From Pseudonocardia sp. TRM90224 (GTDB lineage: Bacteria > Actinomycetota > Actinomycetes > Mycobacteriales > Pseudonocardiaceae): 64,000 nucleotides of DNA. The stretch lies in NCBI RefSeq assembly GCF_021245725.1, contig NZ_JAJGSX010000033.1, positions 33,568-97,567 on the forward strand, in the 5' to 3' direction. Positions 8,234 through 16,347 of the stretch are shown piece by piece (position 1 is the first letter of the stretch; the number at the start of each line of letters is the position of its first letter). The notes beneath the pieces are model-generated. The model worked only from the letters and a program-made list of their open reading frames with translations. It had not been told where the DNA came from and made no database searches. The position numbers were made by a program, and so were the translations under genes.

Positions 8234-9325
8234 ATGACGCGGCCCGTGCACCCGCCCGCCGCGCCGCCACAGGACGTCCGCTTCTGCCGCAGCGCCGACG
8301 GAACCCGCTTGGCGTATGCCATCCACGGTTCCGGCCCGCCGATCCTCGTGGCGTCGTGCTGGCTCAGCCACCTCGAATACGACTGGCAGAGCCCGGTGTG
8401 GCGGCACTTCCTGCTCGATCTCGGCCGGTTCGCCACCGTCGTCCGCTACGACGAGCGCGGCTACGGGATGTCGGACTGGGACGTCGAGGACTTCTCGCTT
8501 CCCTCCCGGATCGCCGACCTGGAGGCGGTGGCCGATGCCGCGGGCCTCACGCGGTTCGCGCTCATGGGCATGTCGCAGGGCGGGCCGGTGGCCATCACCT
8601 ACGCCGCCCGGCACCCGCAGCGACTCACCCGGCTCGTGCTGTATGGCACCTACTCCGTCGCGATGCGGGACGCCACGCCGGACGCGCGGGAGCTAGAGGA
8701 CACCTTCACACAGATGATCAAAGTGGGCTGGGCGCGGCCGGACAGCACGTTCCGGCGGGTGTTCACCAACCTCATGATCCCCGGCGCGACCGAGCGGCAG
8801 GCCGGCTGGTTGGACGAGCTGCAGGCCCGCGCGACGTCCACCGAGAACGCCGTCAACGCCCGCACCGAGCGGATGCGCGCGGACGCGCGGGAGCTCCTGC
8901 CCGAGATCGCCACGCCGACTCTCGTGCTGCACGCCCGCGGCGACCGGATGGTCGACTTCGCCGAGGGCAGGGAGCTCGCGAAGAGCATCTCCCGCTCGCG
9001 GCTGGTGTCGCTGGACAGCGACAACCACATCACCCTCGCCGACGAGCCGGCGTGGCCGGTGGTCGTCGACGAGGTGGCCGCGTTCGTCCGGCAGGACGGC
9101 ATGGGTGCGCCGGCGACGTCGGCCGCGCTGCGGTCGCTGACCGACCGCGAGCTCGACGTGCTGCGTCTGGTCAGCCAGGGCTACGACAACGAACGGGTGG
9201 CGTCGACGCTCGCGCTGAGCACGCGCACCGTCGAGCGGCACCTGACAGCGCTCTACGCGAAGCTGGGACTCTCCGGCCGCTCCGCGCGGGCCGCCGCCGT
9301 CGCGCACCTGCTCACCCCGCGCTGA
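8234..9325 (+). CDS. Alpha/beta hydrolase fused to LuxR DNA-binding domain
   Basis: A 363-residue fusion. Residues 15-290 form an alpha/beta hydrolase with nucleophile elbow GMSQGG (Ser near 114), an acid in HARGDRMVDFAEG and a histidine in DSDNHITLADEPAW, so the triad looks intact. Residues 300-361 form a LuxR/GerE helix-turn-helix (LTDRELDVLRLVSQG, then STRTVERHLTALYAKLGL). The hydrolase part may act as a ligand sensor, as in the receptors for strigolactone and gibberellin, or may remove the signal. It is divergent from a TetR gene. The target genes are not evident; its own promoter or the neighbouring TetR operon are candidates. Confidence 0.85.
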   Translation: MTRPVHPPAAPPQDVRFCRSADGTRLAYAIHGSGPPILVASCWLSHLEYDWQSPVWRHFLLDLGRFATVVRYDERGYGMSDWDVEDFSLPSRIADLEAVADAAGLTRFALMGMSQGGPVAITYAARHPQRLTRLVLYGTYSVAMRDATPDARELEDTFTQMIKVGWARPDSTFRRVFTNLMIPGATERQAGWLDELQARATSTENAVNARTERMRADARELLPEIATPTLVLHARGDRMVDFAEGRELAKSISRSRLVSLDSDNHITLADEPAWPVVVDEVAAFVRQDGMGAPATSAALRSLTDRELDVLRLVSQGYDNERVASTLALSTRTVERHLTALYAKLGLSGRSARAAAVAHLLTPR

Positions 9326-9328
9326 ACC

Positions 9329-9349
9329 GGTGGCTGCGTGCCAGCCGCC
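9329..9349 (+). terminator. Hairpin after hydrolase-LuxR gene
   Basis: GGTGGCTG-CGTGC-CAGCCGCC forms an 8-base stem with one G-T wobble, three bases after the stop. There is no T-run, which is common for terminators in GC-rich actinomycetes. Confidence 0.45.
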
Positions 9350-9470
9350 ACCGACCACCGTCGGATGGCCCGCAGACCTGGCGGCTGACGCGGATCCGGA
9401 ACCGGCGTCCGGTTCATAGCCTCGTCCGTACGAGCCGAGCCATGAGGTGCGGCGGAACGGAGGAGGCATC

Positions 9471-9851
9471 ATGAGCAACAAGGCAGTGAGCAGCAAGGCA
9501 GTGATCAACCTGGCGACCGGTCTGGAAGACCCGGAGCGGGTCACCGTGGCGTTCCTGACGGCCGTCGCGGCGGCGGAGCAGGGCCGGCCGACGATGATGT
9601 TCCTGACGAAGGAGGCCGCCCGGCTCGCCGTCCCGGGCGTCGCGATCGGTACCGCGTGCGACGGCTGCCCGCCGCTGGTCGAGCTGGTCGACCGCTACGA
9701 GCGAGCCGGCGGCCGCTACCTGGTGTGCCCCATCTGCGTGCAGGCGAAGAAGCTGGACTCGGGCACGTTCATCGCCGGTGCCGAGGCGGGTGGCACGGTC
9801 CCGCTGTGGAACTGGATCGGCGACGAGGCCGCCACGGCGTTCAGCTTCTGA
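9471..9851 (+). CDS. DsrE-family sulfur-relay-like protein
   Basis: A 126-residue protein of the DsrE/DsrF fold: an opening strand, a mobile VTVAFLTAVAAAEQGRPTMMFLTKEA segment interrupted by helices, and three cysteines in DGCPP and CPICVQAKK. DsrE-type proteins move sulfur between persulfides or are peroxiredoxin-like, but some only share the fold. The ATG is well supported by GGAGGAGG eight bases upstream. A short dyad CTCGT-CCGT-ACGAG at 9421-9434 lies in its promoter. It is monocistronic and convergent with the next gene. Confidence 0.8.
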   Translation: MSNKAVSSKAVINLATGLEDPERVTVAFLTAVAAAEQGRPTMMFLTKEAARLAVPGVAIGTACDGCPPLVELVDRYERAGGRYLVCPICVQAKKLDSGTFIAGAEAGGTVPLWNWIGDEAATAFSF

Positions 9852-9858
9852 GCCGGTG

Positions 9859-10884
9859 TCACGGCCGCTCGGTGGGCGAGTCGACCCGGCCGGAGCCGAG
9901 TATCAGCTGGGACCACGCCACCGCCGGAGGGGGCCCGACGAGCAGCACGTCCGACTGCGCTTCGAGGACGATGATCTCGCTGCCGAGGATCCATCCGGTC
10001 GCCGGATCGATGATCAGGACGTGCCGGGCCGGACCTCCGGAGTACTCCTCCGGGATGCTGATGGCGACCCCCGGCCGGCCGGTCCCGTCGGTGACGGGCC
10101 CGTCGACGGTGATGCCGGGCTTCGTGGCGAGCATGCGCAGCGCAGCGGCCTGCACCTGCGGCTGGACGACGCTGTAGACGGCGATCTGCTCCACCATCTG
10201 GAACCAGTTCGGTTCCATCGCAGGCGCGAACTCGCTCCGGTTGCGCTGCTCACGATCCCTGATGAAGGTCTCCAGCGCCGCGGGATCGGCCGGATACTCG
10301 GCTCTCGGCAACTCGCTGGCATGCCGTTCCTCGATCGAACTGCCACGTGGCTGCCGACGCTCGGTGCGGCCGGTGCCGTCTGCCGCGGTCCACGTCTCGG
10401 TCTCGGACGTGGACAGCTCCTCCCCCCGGCCGCCCTCGAAGAACCCCGAGCCGAGGCTGCGGACATGCAGGTAGTCGTACCGCGCTTCGCGGAGCGGGGG
10501 ATGGGCTGCCGCGCAGTCGGCGAGCGTGTTCAGCAGCGTTGCCGCGTCGGGTGCGTGGGTCGTGCCGCACGCCGGCGACGGGCTGACGGCGGGCGGTTCC
10601 GGGTCGGCGGGCGCCGACAGCGACTGAACACCGACCACGGCACCGATCGCGACGGCAGCGGCGACGGCGACGGCGAGCAACGCCGGCGCGAGGCGTCGCC
10701 GCGGGCCGACGACGGGGCGAATGCTCGCGCGGTGCTCGTGGAGGCCGTGCTCGTGGGGCCGGTGCGGCTCGGCGAGAATTGCGTCGAGCCGGCGCTGCCG
10801 CACCGCGGCCGGCACCACCCGCTCGAGCTCACCCGCGGACGGGAACTCCTGCGCGGCCATCCGGTCGGCGGACGTCCTGGTCAT
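9859..10884 (-). CDS. Membrane-anchored CU044_5270-like protein paired with ECF sigma
   Basis: A 341-residue protein with an N-terminal cytoplasmic segment of about 45 residues, one membrane span (about 47-68, rich in Ala/Val) and a long extracellular domain. It looks like the CU044_5270 family that actinomycetes encode right after an ECF sigma factor. The cytoplasmic N-terminus could hold the sigma factor, making this the anti-sigma partner, although no zinc-binding HxxxCxxC motif is present. The start codon overlaps the sigma stop as ATGA, so the two are co-translated. Confidence 0.8.
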   Translation of the reverse strand: MTRTSADRMAAQEFPSAGELERVVPAAVRQRRLDAILAEPHRPHEHGLHEHRASIRPVVGPRRRLAPALLAVAVAAAVAIGAVVGVQSLSAPADPEPPAVSPSPACGTTHAPDAATLLNTLADCAAAHPPLREARYDYLHVRSLGSGFFEGGRGEELSTSETETWTAADGTGRTERRQPRGSSIEERHASELPRAEYPADPAALETFIRDREQRNRSEFAPAMEPNWFQMVEQIAVYSVVQPQVQAAALRMLATKPGITVDGPVTDGTGRPGVAISIPEEYSGGPARHVLIIDPATGWILGSEIIVLEAQSDVLLVGPPPAVAWSQLILGSGRVDSPTERP

Positions 10885-11444
10885 CGAACCTCCTGCACGG
10901 CGGGCAGCGGACCGGTGTTGTCGATCTCGTCGAAGCGGGCGAGCGCGGCGCGCAGGCGCCTTCGGGCCCGGTGCAGCCTGACGGCGAACGCGGTGGTGGA
11001 GCAACCCGCGACCCGCGCGGCGTCGGAGGCCGCCAGACCGTCCCAGAGGCTCAGCATGAGCGCCTCGCGATCGAGGTCGGAGAGCGACGCGAGCGCCTGC
11101 AGCACGGCGGCCCGCTCGGCGACGGATTCGGAGAGATCAGCGGCGGCGTGCGGGGTGCCGATCCGGTCCAGCTCCAACAAGATCACGTCGGCACGCCGCT
11201 TCCCGCGGCGGTACTGCTGGTTGATCGCGTTGCGCGCGACCACCAGCAGCCAGGGCAGCGGGTCGTCCGGCAGATCGGGGAAGGTTCGCCACGCGATCAG
11301 GAACGTCTCGTCGACGGCCTCGCTCGCCACCTCGGCCGGCGCCCTGCGCAGCGCGTAAGCGAGCACGCGGTCGTAGTGGTCGCGGTAGAGCTGTGTGAAG
11401 CGCTCGGAACCGGCATCCGGCACAGATCCCCCTCGTGTCGTCAC
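10881..11444 (-). CDS. ECF RNA polymerase sigma factor
   Basis: A 187-residue ECF sigma factor. Region 2 (about residues 15-85) includes YRDHYDRVLAYALRR and LIAWRTFPDLP, and region 4 (about 110-165) has LSDLDREALMLSLWDGLA followed by the helix-turn-helix SDAARVAGCSTTAFAVRLHRAR. It would direct polymerase to a small regulon, often including its own promoter. It heads a two-gene unit with the membrane-anchored protein, and repeat B copy 1 lies 65 bases upstream. The inducing signal is unknown. Confidence 0.9.
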   Translation of the reverse strand: MTTRGGSVPDAGSERFTQLYRDHYDRVLAYALRRAPAEVASEAVDETFLIAWRTFPDLPDDPLPWLLVVARNAINQQYRRGKRRADVILLELDRIGTPHAAADLSESVAERAAVLQALASLSDLDREALMLSLWDGLAASDAARVAGCSTTAFAVRLHRARRRLRAALARFDEIDNTGPLPAVQEVR

Positions 11445-11509
11445 CGAAGAAGATGCCGCGAACCCCCGGATCCTTACAGCCGGCCCCGACCTGCAGGCGG
11501 CTGGCGACC

Positions 11510-11570
11510 GTCGACAACGACGTTTTGGCTGTTGTGAGCGCTAACAAACAGCCAGAACGTCGTTGTCGAC
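11510..11570. repeat. Palindromic repeat family B, copy 1
   Basis: Two 24-base arms (one mismatch) start GTCGACAACGACGTTTTGG and surround a 13-base loop containing GTGAGCGCTAAC. Almost the whole element, including the loop, recurs at 40236-40300. It lies between the MerR stop and the sigma start, both on the minus strand. Confidence 0.85.
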
Positions 11571-11582
11571 GTCATGGCGCGG

Positions 11583-11975
11583 TCAGCCGGCGGCCGCGAG
11601 CTCGTCGGCGGCGCGGCGGGCTTCCGGCGGTGCCGTGGCGATGATCCCTTCCAGCGACCGGCGGGCCGTCTCCAGCTCGGCGATGCAGGCGGTGAGGCGG
11701 GCGTGCTCGCGGTCGAGGTCGAGGAGCAGCTCGGGGCAGTCGGCGATGAGCTTCGGGCCCTCCGCAGTCATGCACGGCAGCAGCTCGCCGATCGTGGTGG
11801 TGGAGAGGCCGGCCGCGAGCAGGTTGCGGATGTGCGCGACGGTCGTGACGTCCGACTCGCGGTACTCCCGGTACCCGCTGGACCGCCGCAGCGGCCGCAG
11901 CAGCTCCTGCTCCTCGTAGTAGCGCAGCAGGCGCTGGCTGACCCCGGTGCGCCGCTCCAGTTCCCCGATCTTCAT
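11583..11975 (-). CDS. MerR-family regulator
   Basis: A 130-residue MerR protein: winged helix-turn-helix at residues 1-70 (MKIGELERRTGVSQRLLRYY, then the wing GYREYRESD), followed by a dimerising helix to about residue 115. It lacks a long effector domain; the single cysteine pair region (PCMTAEGPKLIADC) could be a sensor but is not the classic metal site. The start at 11975 gives the standard MerR N-terminus; longer readings are rejected. It is divergent from an MFS pump, with an operator between them. Confidence 0.88.
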   Translation of the reverse strand: MKIGELERRTGVSQRLLRYYEEQELLRPLRRSSGYREYRESDVTTVAHIRNLLAAGLSTTTIGELLPCMTAEGPKLIADCPELLLDLDREHARLTACIAELETARRSLEGIIATAPPEARRAADELAAAG

Positions 11976-11994
11976 GTGATCCCCGATTCGCCGC

Positions 11995-12026
11995 TTGACT
12001 CTCACATTGATGTGAGACTCTAGCTT
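11995..12026 (+). promoter_or_regulatory. MerR-type promoter with operator, drives the MFS pump
   Basis: A -35 box TTGACT (11995-12000) and a -10 box TAGCTT (12021-12026) are 20 bases apart, the overlong spacing typical of MerR-activated promoters. The spacer holds TCTCACATTGATGTGAGA (12000-12017), an 8-2-8 inverted repeat. Transcription should begin within a base or two of the ATG at 12034, making the mRNA leaderless. Confidence 0.75.
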
Positions 12027-12033
12027 GCCTGTT

Positions 12034-13563
12034 ATGTCTGAAGTTTCAGCGCGCGCGTGGTGGGGGCTTGCCGTTCTGGCGCTGCCGACCGCGCTGCTGT
12101 CCATGGACGCAACCGTCCTCTACCTAGCCGTCCCGCACCTCGCCGCCGACCTGCAGCCCAGCAGCACCGAGCTGCTCTGGATCACCGACAGCTACGGGTT
12201 CCTCATCGCGGCGTTCCTCGTGCCGATGGGCACGCTCGGCGACCGCATCGGCCGTCGCAAGCTCCTGATGATCGGTGCCGCCGCGTTCGCCGTGATCTCG
12301 GTGCTCGCCGCGTTCGCCCCGAGCGCCGAGCTGCTGATCGCCGCCAGGGCACTGCTCGGCGTCGCCGGCGCCACGCTCATGCCCTCGACGCTCGCACTGA
12401 TCACGACCTTGTTCCCCGACGACCGGCGGCGCGGGGTGGCCATCGGCATCTGGGCCGCGGCGCTCTCGGGCGGCGCTGCGCTCGGGCCCGTGGTGGGCGG
12501 CCTGCTGCTCGGGTCGTTCGCGTGGGGCTCGGTCTTCCTCATCGCCGTGCCCATCATGGCGTTGTTGCTGGTCACGGGCCCGTTCCTGCTGCCGGAGCAC
12601 CGCGACGGCGGGGTGGGGCGGATCGACGTGCCGAGCATCGTGCTGTCGTTGGCCGCCGTGCTGGGAGTTGTCTACGGTCTCAAGCAGGCCGCCGACGGAG
12701 ACCTCGGCCTGGTCACGGTCGGGGCCGCGGTGCTGGGTGCTGCAGCCGCGGTTGTGTTCGTGCGCCGGCAGCGGCGGCTGGCCGACCCGCTCGTCGACCT
12801 GCGGCTGTTCGCCGACCGCTCCTTCACCGTCGCGCTCGGTGTGATGCTCGTGGCGATGGGGACGACCGTCGGCGTCTACTTCTTCGTGACCCTGCACCTG
12901 CAGCAGGTGCTCGGCCTCTCGCCCGTGCAGGCGGGGTTGTGGCTGGTGCCCTCGGCCGCGGTGATGATCGTCTCGTCGACGCTGGCGCCGACGCTCGCCG
13001 CCCGGTTCGGGGCGGCCGCGGTGGTGGCGGGTTCGCTCGCGGTGGCGGCGGTCGGGTTCGCGCTGCTGGCCTTCGTCGACGCGGGCAGCAGCGTGCTGCT
13101 GCCCGTCGCGAGCCTGGTCGTCGTGTACTTGGGCGGCGGTCCGGTGATGACGCTGGCGACGGACCTCGTCGTCGGTGCGGCGCCACCGGAACGGGCCGGC
13201 TCGGCCTCCGCGCTCTCCGAGACGGGCGGCGAGCTCGGCCTCGCGCTCGGGGTGGCGCTGCTGGGCAGCGTCGGGATCGCGGTCTACCGCGTCACGATGG
13301 CGGCGACGCTGCCGGCGGGCCTCGCGCCGGACGTCGCGACGGCCGCCGGCGACACGGTCGACGGCGCCACCGCGGCCGCGGCCGGCCTGCCTGCGCAGCA
13401 GGCCGCCGACCTGCTCGCCGCAGCCCGCGAGGCGTTCGCCGGCGGGGTGAGCGTGGTCGGCACGATCGCGGCCGTGCTGACGGCCGCACTCGCCGTCCTC
13501 GTCGCGGTGGTGCTGCGCAGGCGCTCGGCGCCGGCTGAGCCGGGGGCACACGCGGCCGCGTGA
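12034..13563 (+). CDS. MFS drug efflux transporter, DHA2 family
   Basis: A 509-residue, 14-span major facilitator of the EmrB/QacA/SmvA type. Motif C-like and motif A signatures are visible: MDATVLYLAVPHLA in TM1, WITDSYGFLIAAFLVPMG in TM2, and GDRIGRRKLL in the first cytoplasmic loop. It should export cationic or hydrophobic drugs by proton antiport. It is divergent from, and probably controlled by, the MerR regulator. The ATG at 12034 fits the promoter at 12021-12026; the TTG at 12025 lies inside the -10 box and is rejected. Confidence 0.9.
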   Translation: MSEVSARAWWGLAVLALPTALLSMDATVLYLAVPHLAADLQPSSTELLWITDSYGFLIAAFLVPMGTLGDRIGRRKLLMIGAAAFAVISVLAAFAPSAELLIAARALLGVAGATLMPSTLALITTLFPDDRRRGVAIGIWAAALSGGAALGPVVGGLLLGSFAWGSVFLIAVPIMALLLVTGPFLLPEHRDGGVGRIDVPSIVLSLAAVLGVVYGLKQAADGDLGLVTVGAAVLGAAAAVVFVRRQRRLADPLVDLRLFADRSFTVALGVMLVAMGTTVGVYFFVTLHLQQVLGLSPVQAGLWLVPSAAVMIVSSTLAPTLAARFGAAAVVAGSLAVAAVGFALLAFVDAGSSVLLPVASLVVVYLGGGPVMTLATDLVVGAAPPERAGSASALSETGGELGLALGVALLGSVGIAVYRVTMAATLPAGLAPDVATAAGDTVDGATAAAAGLPAQQAADLLAAAREAFAGGVSVVGTIAAVLTAALAVLVAVVLRRRSAPAEPGAHAAA

Positions 13564-13589
13564 CACCGGAGGCGCGTGGCGTCGGGAGA

Positions 13590-13643
13590 GGGCAGGAAAG
13601 CCACTTTCAGGCCCTGTGGGGGCAGGAAAGTGGCTTCCTGCCC
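13590..13643. repeat. Palindromic repeat family C, copy 1
   Basis: An imperfect copy of the element at 62140-62198, built from GGGCAGGAAAGCCACTTTC and its complement. Each half can fold alone, or the two halves can pair with each other. It lies between two convergent genes (MFS pump and Nudix), a terminator-like place. Confidence 0.8.
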
Positions 13644-13662
13644 TCCCGCCGGAGGGGGCGGG

Positions 13663-14196
13663 CTACCGCCGGCCCAGGGTCAGGAGGAGGTAGGCGGCGA
13701 GGGTCGGGCCGTCGGTGATCGTTCCGTCGCGCAGCATCCGTTCCAGCTCGCCGCGGGGGAACCAGCGCTGCCGCATGTCCTGCTCGGTGGCCTCGCGGTT
13801 CGGGGTGCCGGGGGTGAGGTCGGTCGCCAGGAACACGTGGACGCCCTGGCCGGTCGTGCCGTTCGCGCAGTGCAGGTGGCCGAGCCGCTCCAGCCGTCCC
13901 GCGGTGAAGCCGGTCTCCTCGGCCAGCTCGACGGCAGCGGTCTGCTCGGGGGTGCCGTGCGTGCCGTGCGGCAGCGAGCCGGACGGGAACTCCCACGAGC
14001 GCCGGCCGATCGGGTGGCGGTACTGCTCGACGAGGTGGAACCCGTCGTTCTCCTCGGGGACGACGAGCGCGAAGTCGGCCTTGTCGACCACCGAGTACTC
14101 GCTGCGGGTGCCGTCGGCGTGCTCGATCTCGTCGACCCGCACCGAGATCCAGCGGTTCTGGAAGACCTTGGTCGAGGACAGCGTCGTGATGCTCAT
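13663..14196 (-). CDS. Nudix hydrolase, ADP-ribose pyrophosphatase-like
   Basis: A 177-residue Nudix protein. The Nudix box region at about residues 72-96 ends in VELAEETGF; the usual R-E is V-E here, but the metal-binding EE pair is kept. The flanking EYSVVDKADFALVVP and EQYRHPIGRRSWEFPSG blocks are those of ADP-ribose/nucleoside-diphosphate-sugar pyrophosphatases. It probably cleans up modified nucleotides. It is convergent with the MFS gene across repeat C. Confidence 0.85.
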   Translation of the reverse strand: MSITTLSSTKVFQNRWISVRVDEIEHADGTRSEYSVVDKADFALVVPEENDGFHLVEQYRHPIGRRSWEFPSGSLPHGTHGTPEQTAAVELAEETGFTAGRLERLGHLHCANGTTGQGVHVFLATDLTPGTPNREATEQDMRQRWFPRGELERMLRDGTITDGPTLAAYLLLTLGRR

Positions 14197-14273
14197 CCCC
14201 GCAGTCTGGCGCCCGTGCCACCGGGAATCCCCGATGAAACCCCCGTGAAATGACCTGCCGGCACGGTGAGGCC

Positions 14274-14948
14274 ATGGTCGGCGACGGGGGGACGATGCGG
14301 GTTCTGGTCATCGACGAGCAGCCGGTGACCCGGGAGGGCGCAGGCAGCTGGCTGCGCCGGGAAGGGGTCGCGGGCGAGATCGCCGACACCGGCGATCTCG
14401 ACACCGCCGCGGCGCTGGTCGAGCTGCGCCGCCCGCACGTCGTGCTGCTCGGCGACGCGCGCGCGATCGACTTCATCCGGTGGACCGCGCGGCGCCGGCC
14501 CGAGACCCGCATCGTCGTCTGGAGCGCGGCCCCGCTCGCGCAGGTCGCGCAGGCGGTACGGGCCGGCGCGCACGGGTACGTCAGCAAGTCGGCGACGTCG
14601 ACGGCACTCGCCGGTGCCGTCACCGGCGTGACCAAGGGGCTGGTGCTCCCCGACGAGCTCCGCGCGTTGATCACCGCCGGGTTGCGGGACGGCCGGGATT
14701 TCGGCCGGGGTCTCGCCCGGCTCACCGCACGCGAGCGTGAGGTGCTGCACTGCCTCGGCAACGCGTACGACAACAAGGAGATCGCCTCCGAGCTCGGTAT
14801 CGCGGTGCGCACCGTCAACCGCCACCTCGAAGGCATCCGTGAGAAGACCGGCGTCCGGCGCCGCTCGCAGCTGATGCAGCTCGCGCGTTCGGCCGAGCCC
14901 GTGCCCGCGGACGTCATGCGGACGGGTCTCGTGCGCACTGGCCGATAG
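14274..14948 (+). CDS. NarL/LuxR-type response regulator with atypical receiver
   Basis: A 224-residue regulator. The receiver domain (about 8-125) begins RVLVIDEQPVTREG and keeps the lysine in GYVSKSA, but where the phospho-acceptor aspartate is expected the sequence reads VVLLGDAR, with glycine at the usual place. It may not be phosphorylated in the normal way. The C-terminal LuxR helix-turn-helix (about 150-210) is intact (LTAREREVLHCLGN, then AVRTVNRHLEGIREKTG). No histidine kinase lies nearby. It overlaps the end of acpS by 35 bases on the other strand. ATG 14295 is an alternative start. Confidence 0.8.
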   Translation: MVGDGGTMRVLVIDEQPVTREGAGSWLRREGVAGEIADTGDLDTAAALVELRRPHVVLLGDARAIDFIRWTARRRPETRIVVWSAAPLAQVAQAVRAGAHGYVSKSATSTALAGAVTGVTKGLVLPDELRALITAGLRDGRDFGRGLARLTAREREVLHCLGNAYDNKEIASELGIAVRTVNRHLEGIREKTGVRRRSQLMQLARSAEPVPADVMRTGLVRTGR

Positions 14949-15312
14949 CGACCGCGAACACCTGACCGTGCTTGTGGGTGATCGACACCGAGATACCGGT
15001 GAGGCCGAGCTCCTCGGCAGCGGTTGATGCCGCACCGTCGAGCACGACGTGCGGGGCCCCCGATCCGAGCCGGCCGACGTGGATCTCGCGCGGCGGCACC
15101 CCGGCGAGCATGCCCGTGCCGAGCACCTTCAACACCGCTTCCTTCGCGGCGAACCGCCCGGTGAGGAACTCCGCCGCGCGCGTGCCGTCCATGCCGTCCG
15201 CCCGCCGCAGCTCGTCGGTGCTGTAGACGTACCGGCGGAACCACGCTCGGCGCAGCAGCCGCTCCAGCTCGCCGACCCGCATGAGGTCGGTCCCGACCAG
15301 CAACCCGGTCAC
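14914..15312 (-). CDS. acpS: Holo-[acyl-carrier-protein] synthase (AcpS)
   Basis: A 132-residue phosphopantetheinyl transferase of the AcpS type. The signatures are GTDLMRVGELERLL near the N-terminus (metal aspartate), GRFAAKEAVLKVLGTG in the middle (the WxxKEA motif with Phe for Trp) and SITHKHGQVFAVAIG at the C-terminus. It moves 4'-phosphopantetheine from CoA to the serine of a carrier protein. It is the last gene of the biosynthetic operon, 10 bases after a GNAT-like gene, so its likely partner is the ACP domain encoded at 21141-21467. It could instead be the genome's housekeeping AcpS. Confidence 0.88.
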   Translation of the reverse strand: MTGLLVGTDLMRVGELERLLRRAWFRRYVYSTDELRRADGMDGTRAAEFLTGRFAAKEAVLKVLGTGMLAGVPPREIHVGRLGSGAPHVVLDGAASTAAEELGLTGISVSITHKHGQVFAVAIGQCARDPSA

Positions 15313-15322
15313 GGCGCCCCTG

Positions 15323-15895
15323 TCACAATGGCCCGGCCACCCGTTCGCGCACGCGCGCGAACTGCTCGGCACGGGCGCGCTGGGCCGCCTCGAAGTCGGG
15401 CTTGCGCTCCACCCACCAGCAGCACGTCCGGCGCGTGCCGAGGCTGTTGCAGTGGTCCGGCGACACGGCCTGCACGAGCGCTTCGAGCCGGTCGGGCGCC
15501 AGCATCATCCGGTTGCCGAGGTACACCTCGTGCACGACCGAGCGCATGTTCAGGGTGTCGTAGAGGTACTCGTACGTGGCGATCACGGCCAGCAGGCCGG
15601 CCCGCATCCGGAAGTTGCGGTGGTGCATGCTCAGCACCTCGCACGAGCGTGCGATGTGGTCGATGTGGCGGATCCAGACATACCCGACGGTGGTCCCCGA
15701 CCCGGTCCTCAGCCGGAACATCCGCTCGTCGCACCACCCCGTCCGCAGCCGCCCGAGCACCTCACGCTCGATCTCGTCGCGGGGGACGACGCCACCGCGG
15801 TGGTTGATGTTGTGCTGCACCTCCGCGTCCGTGTACAGGTCGACCCAGTCGGGCACGTCCGACTCCCGCATCAGCTCGAAGACCAGCTGCTTCAC
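15323..15895 (-). CDS. GNAT-like protein 4 of biosynthetic cluster
   Basis: A 190-residue protein with a GNAT-like core: the TVGYVWIRHIDH strand, then EVLSMHHRNFRMRAGLLAVI, which resembles the acetyl-CoA-binding region, and YDTLNMRSVVHEVYLGNR. The C-terminal tail (CNSLGTRRTCCWWVERKPDF) is unusual and Cys/Trp-rich. The GTG start overlaps the preceding stop as GTGA; an ATG at 15913 is possible. It would transfer an acyl group to an amine or to a carrier-bound intermediate. Function is inferred from fold only. Confidence 0.7.
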   Translation of the reverse strand: MKQLVFELMRESDVPDWVDLYTDAEVQHNINHRGGVVPRDEIEREVLGRLRTGWCDERMFRLRTGSGTTVGYVWIRHIDHIARSCEVLSMHHRNFRMRAGLLAVIATYEYLYDTLNMRSVVHEVYLGNRMMLAPDRLEALVQAVSPDHCNSLGTRRTCCWWVERKPDFEAAQRARAEQFARVRERVAGPL

Positions 15896-16347
15896 GCCGT
15901 CTGCCCCCACCACAGCCGCTGGTCGTGGTAGTCGCCGTCCTGGAAGCGGCAGCCGTGCAGCACACCGATCGGCCGCAGCCCGGCCGGTTCGAGGTGCGCG
16001 GCCCGGCCGTCCCGGTTGGGCTCGATCCGCACCACCGAGTGCAGGTCGAGGTGCGTGCGGCAGAGCCGGATCGCGGCGCCCAGCAGGGCGGTGTACTCCG
16101 CGGCGGACGCGCCGGGCACCGCGATGTCGATCTCGGCCTGGTGCGGGTTGAGCTCGTTCGGGACCACGCCGAACAGCCCGTCGCCCGCGGTGAACAGGCG
16201 CGCGCGGACGTACCGGAACCAGTCCTCGATCATCGCGACGGGGTCGGTGCGGGTGTCCCGGCCGAGGAACGCCATCCGGTGGTCGGTCAGCAGCTCCAGC
16301 CGTCGGCGCAGCTGCGCGGTGGTGCAGGGAACGATCTCAGGTGTCAT
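15892..16347 (-). CDS. GNAT-like protein 3 of biosynthetic cluster
   Basis: A 151-residue protein read as a degenerate GNAT domain. The end reads IGVLHGCRFQDGDYHDQRLWWG, which matches the closing strands of RimJ-type acetyltransferases. The canonical Q/RxxGxG/A pyrophosphate loop is not clear, so it may bind substrate without catalysing transfer. It overlaps its neighbours at both ends and is clearly part of the same operon. The ATG at 16347 gives an 11-base overlap with the previous gene. Confidence 0.65.
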   Translation of the reverse strand: MTPEIVPCTTAQLRRRLELLTDHRMAFLGRDTRTDPVAMIEDWFRYVRARLFTAGDGLFGVVPNELNPHQAEIDIAVPGASAAEYTALLGAAIRLCRTHLDLHSVVRIEPNRDGRAAHLEPAGLRPIGVLHGCRFQDGDYHDQRLWWGQTA

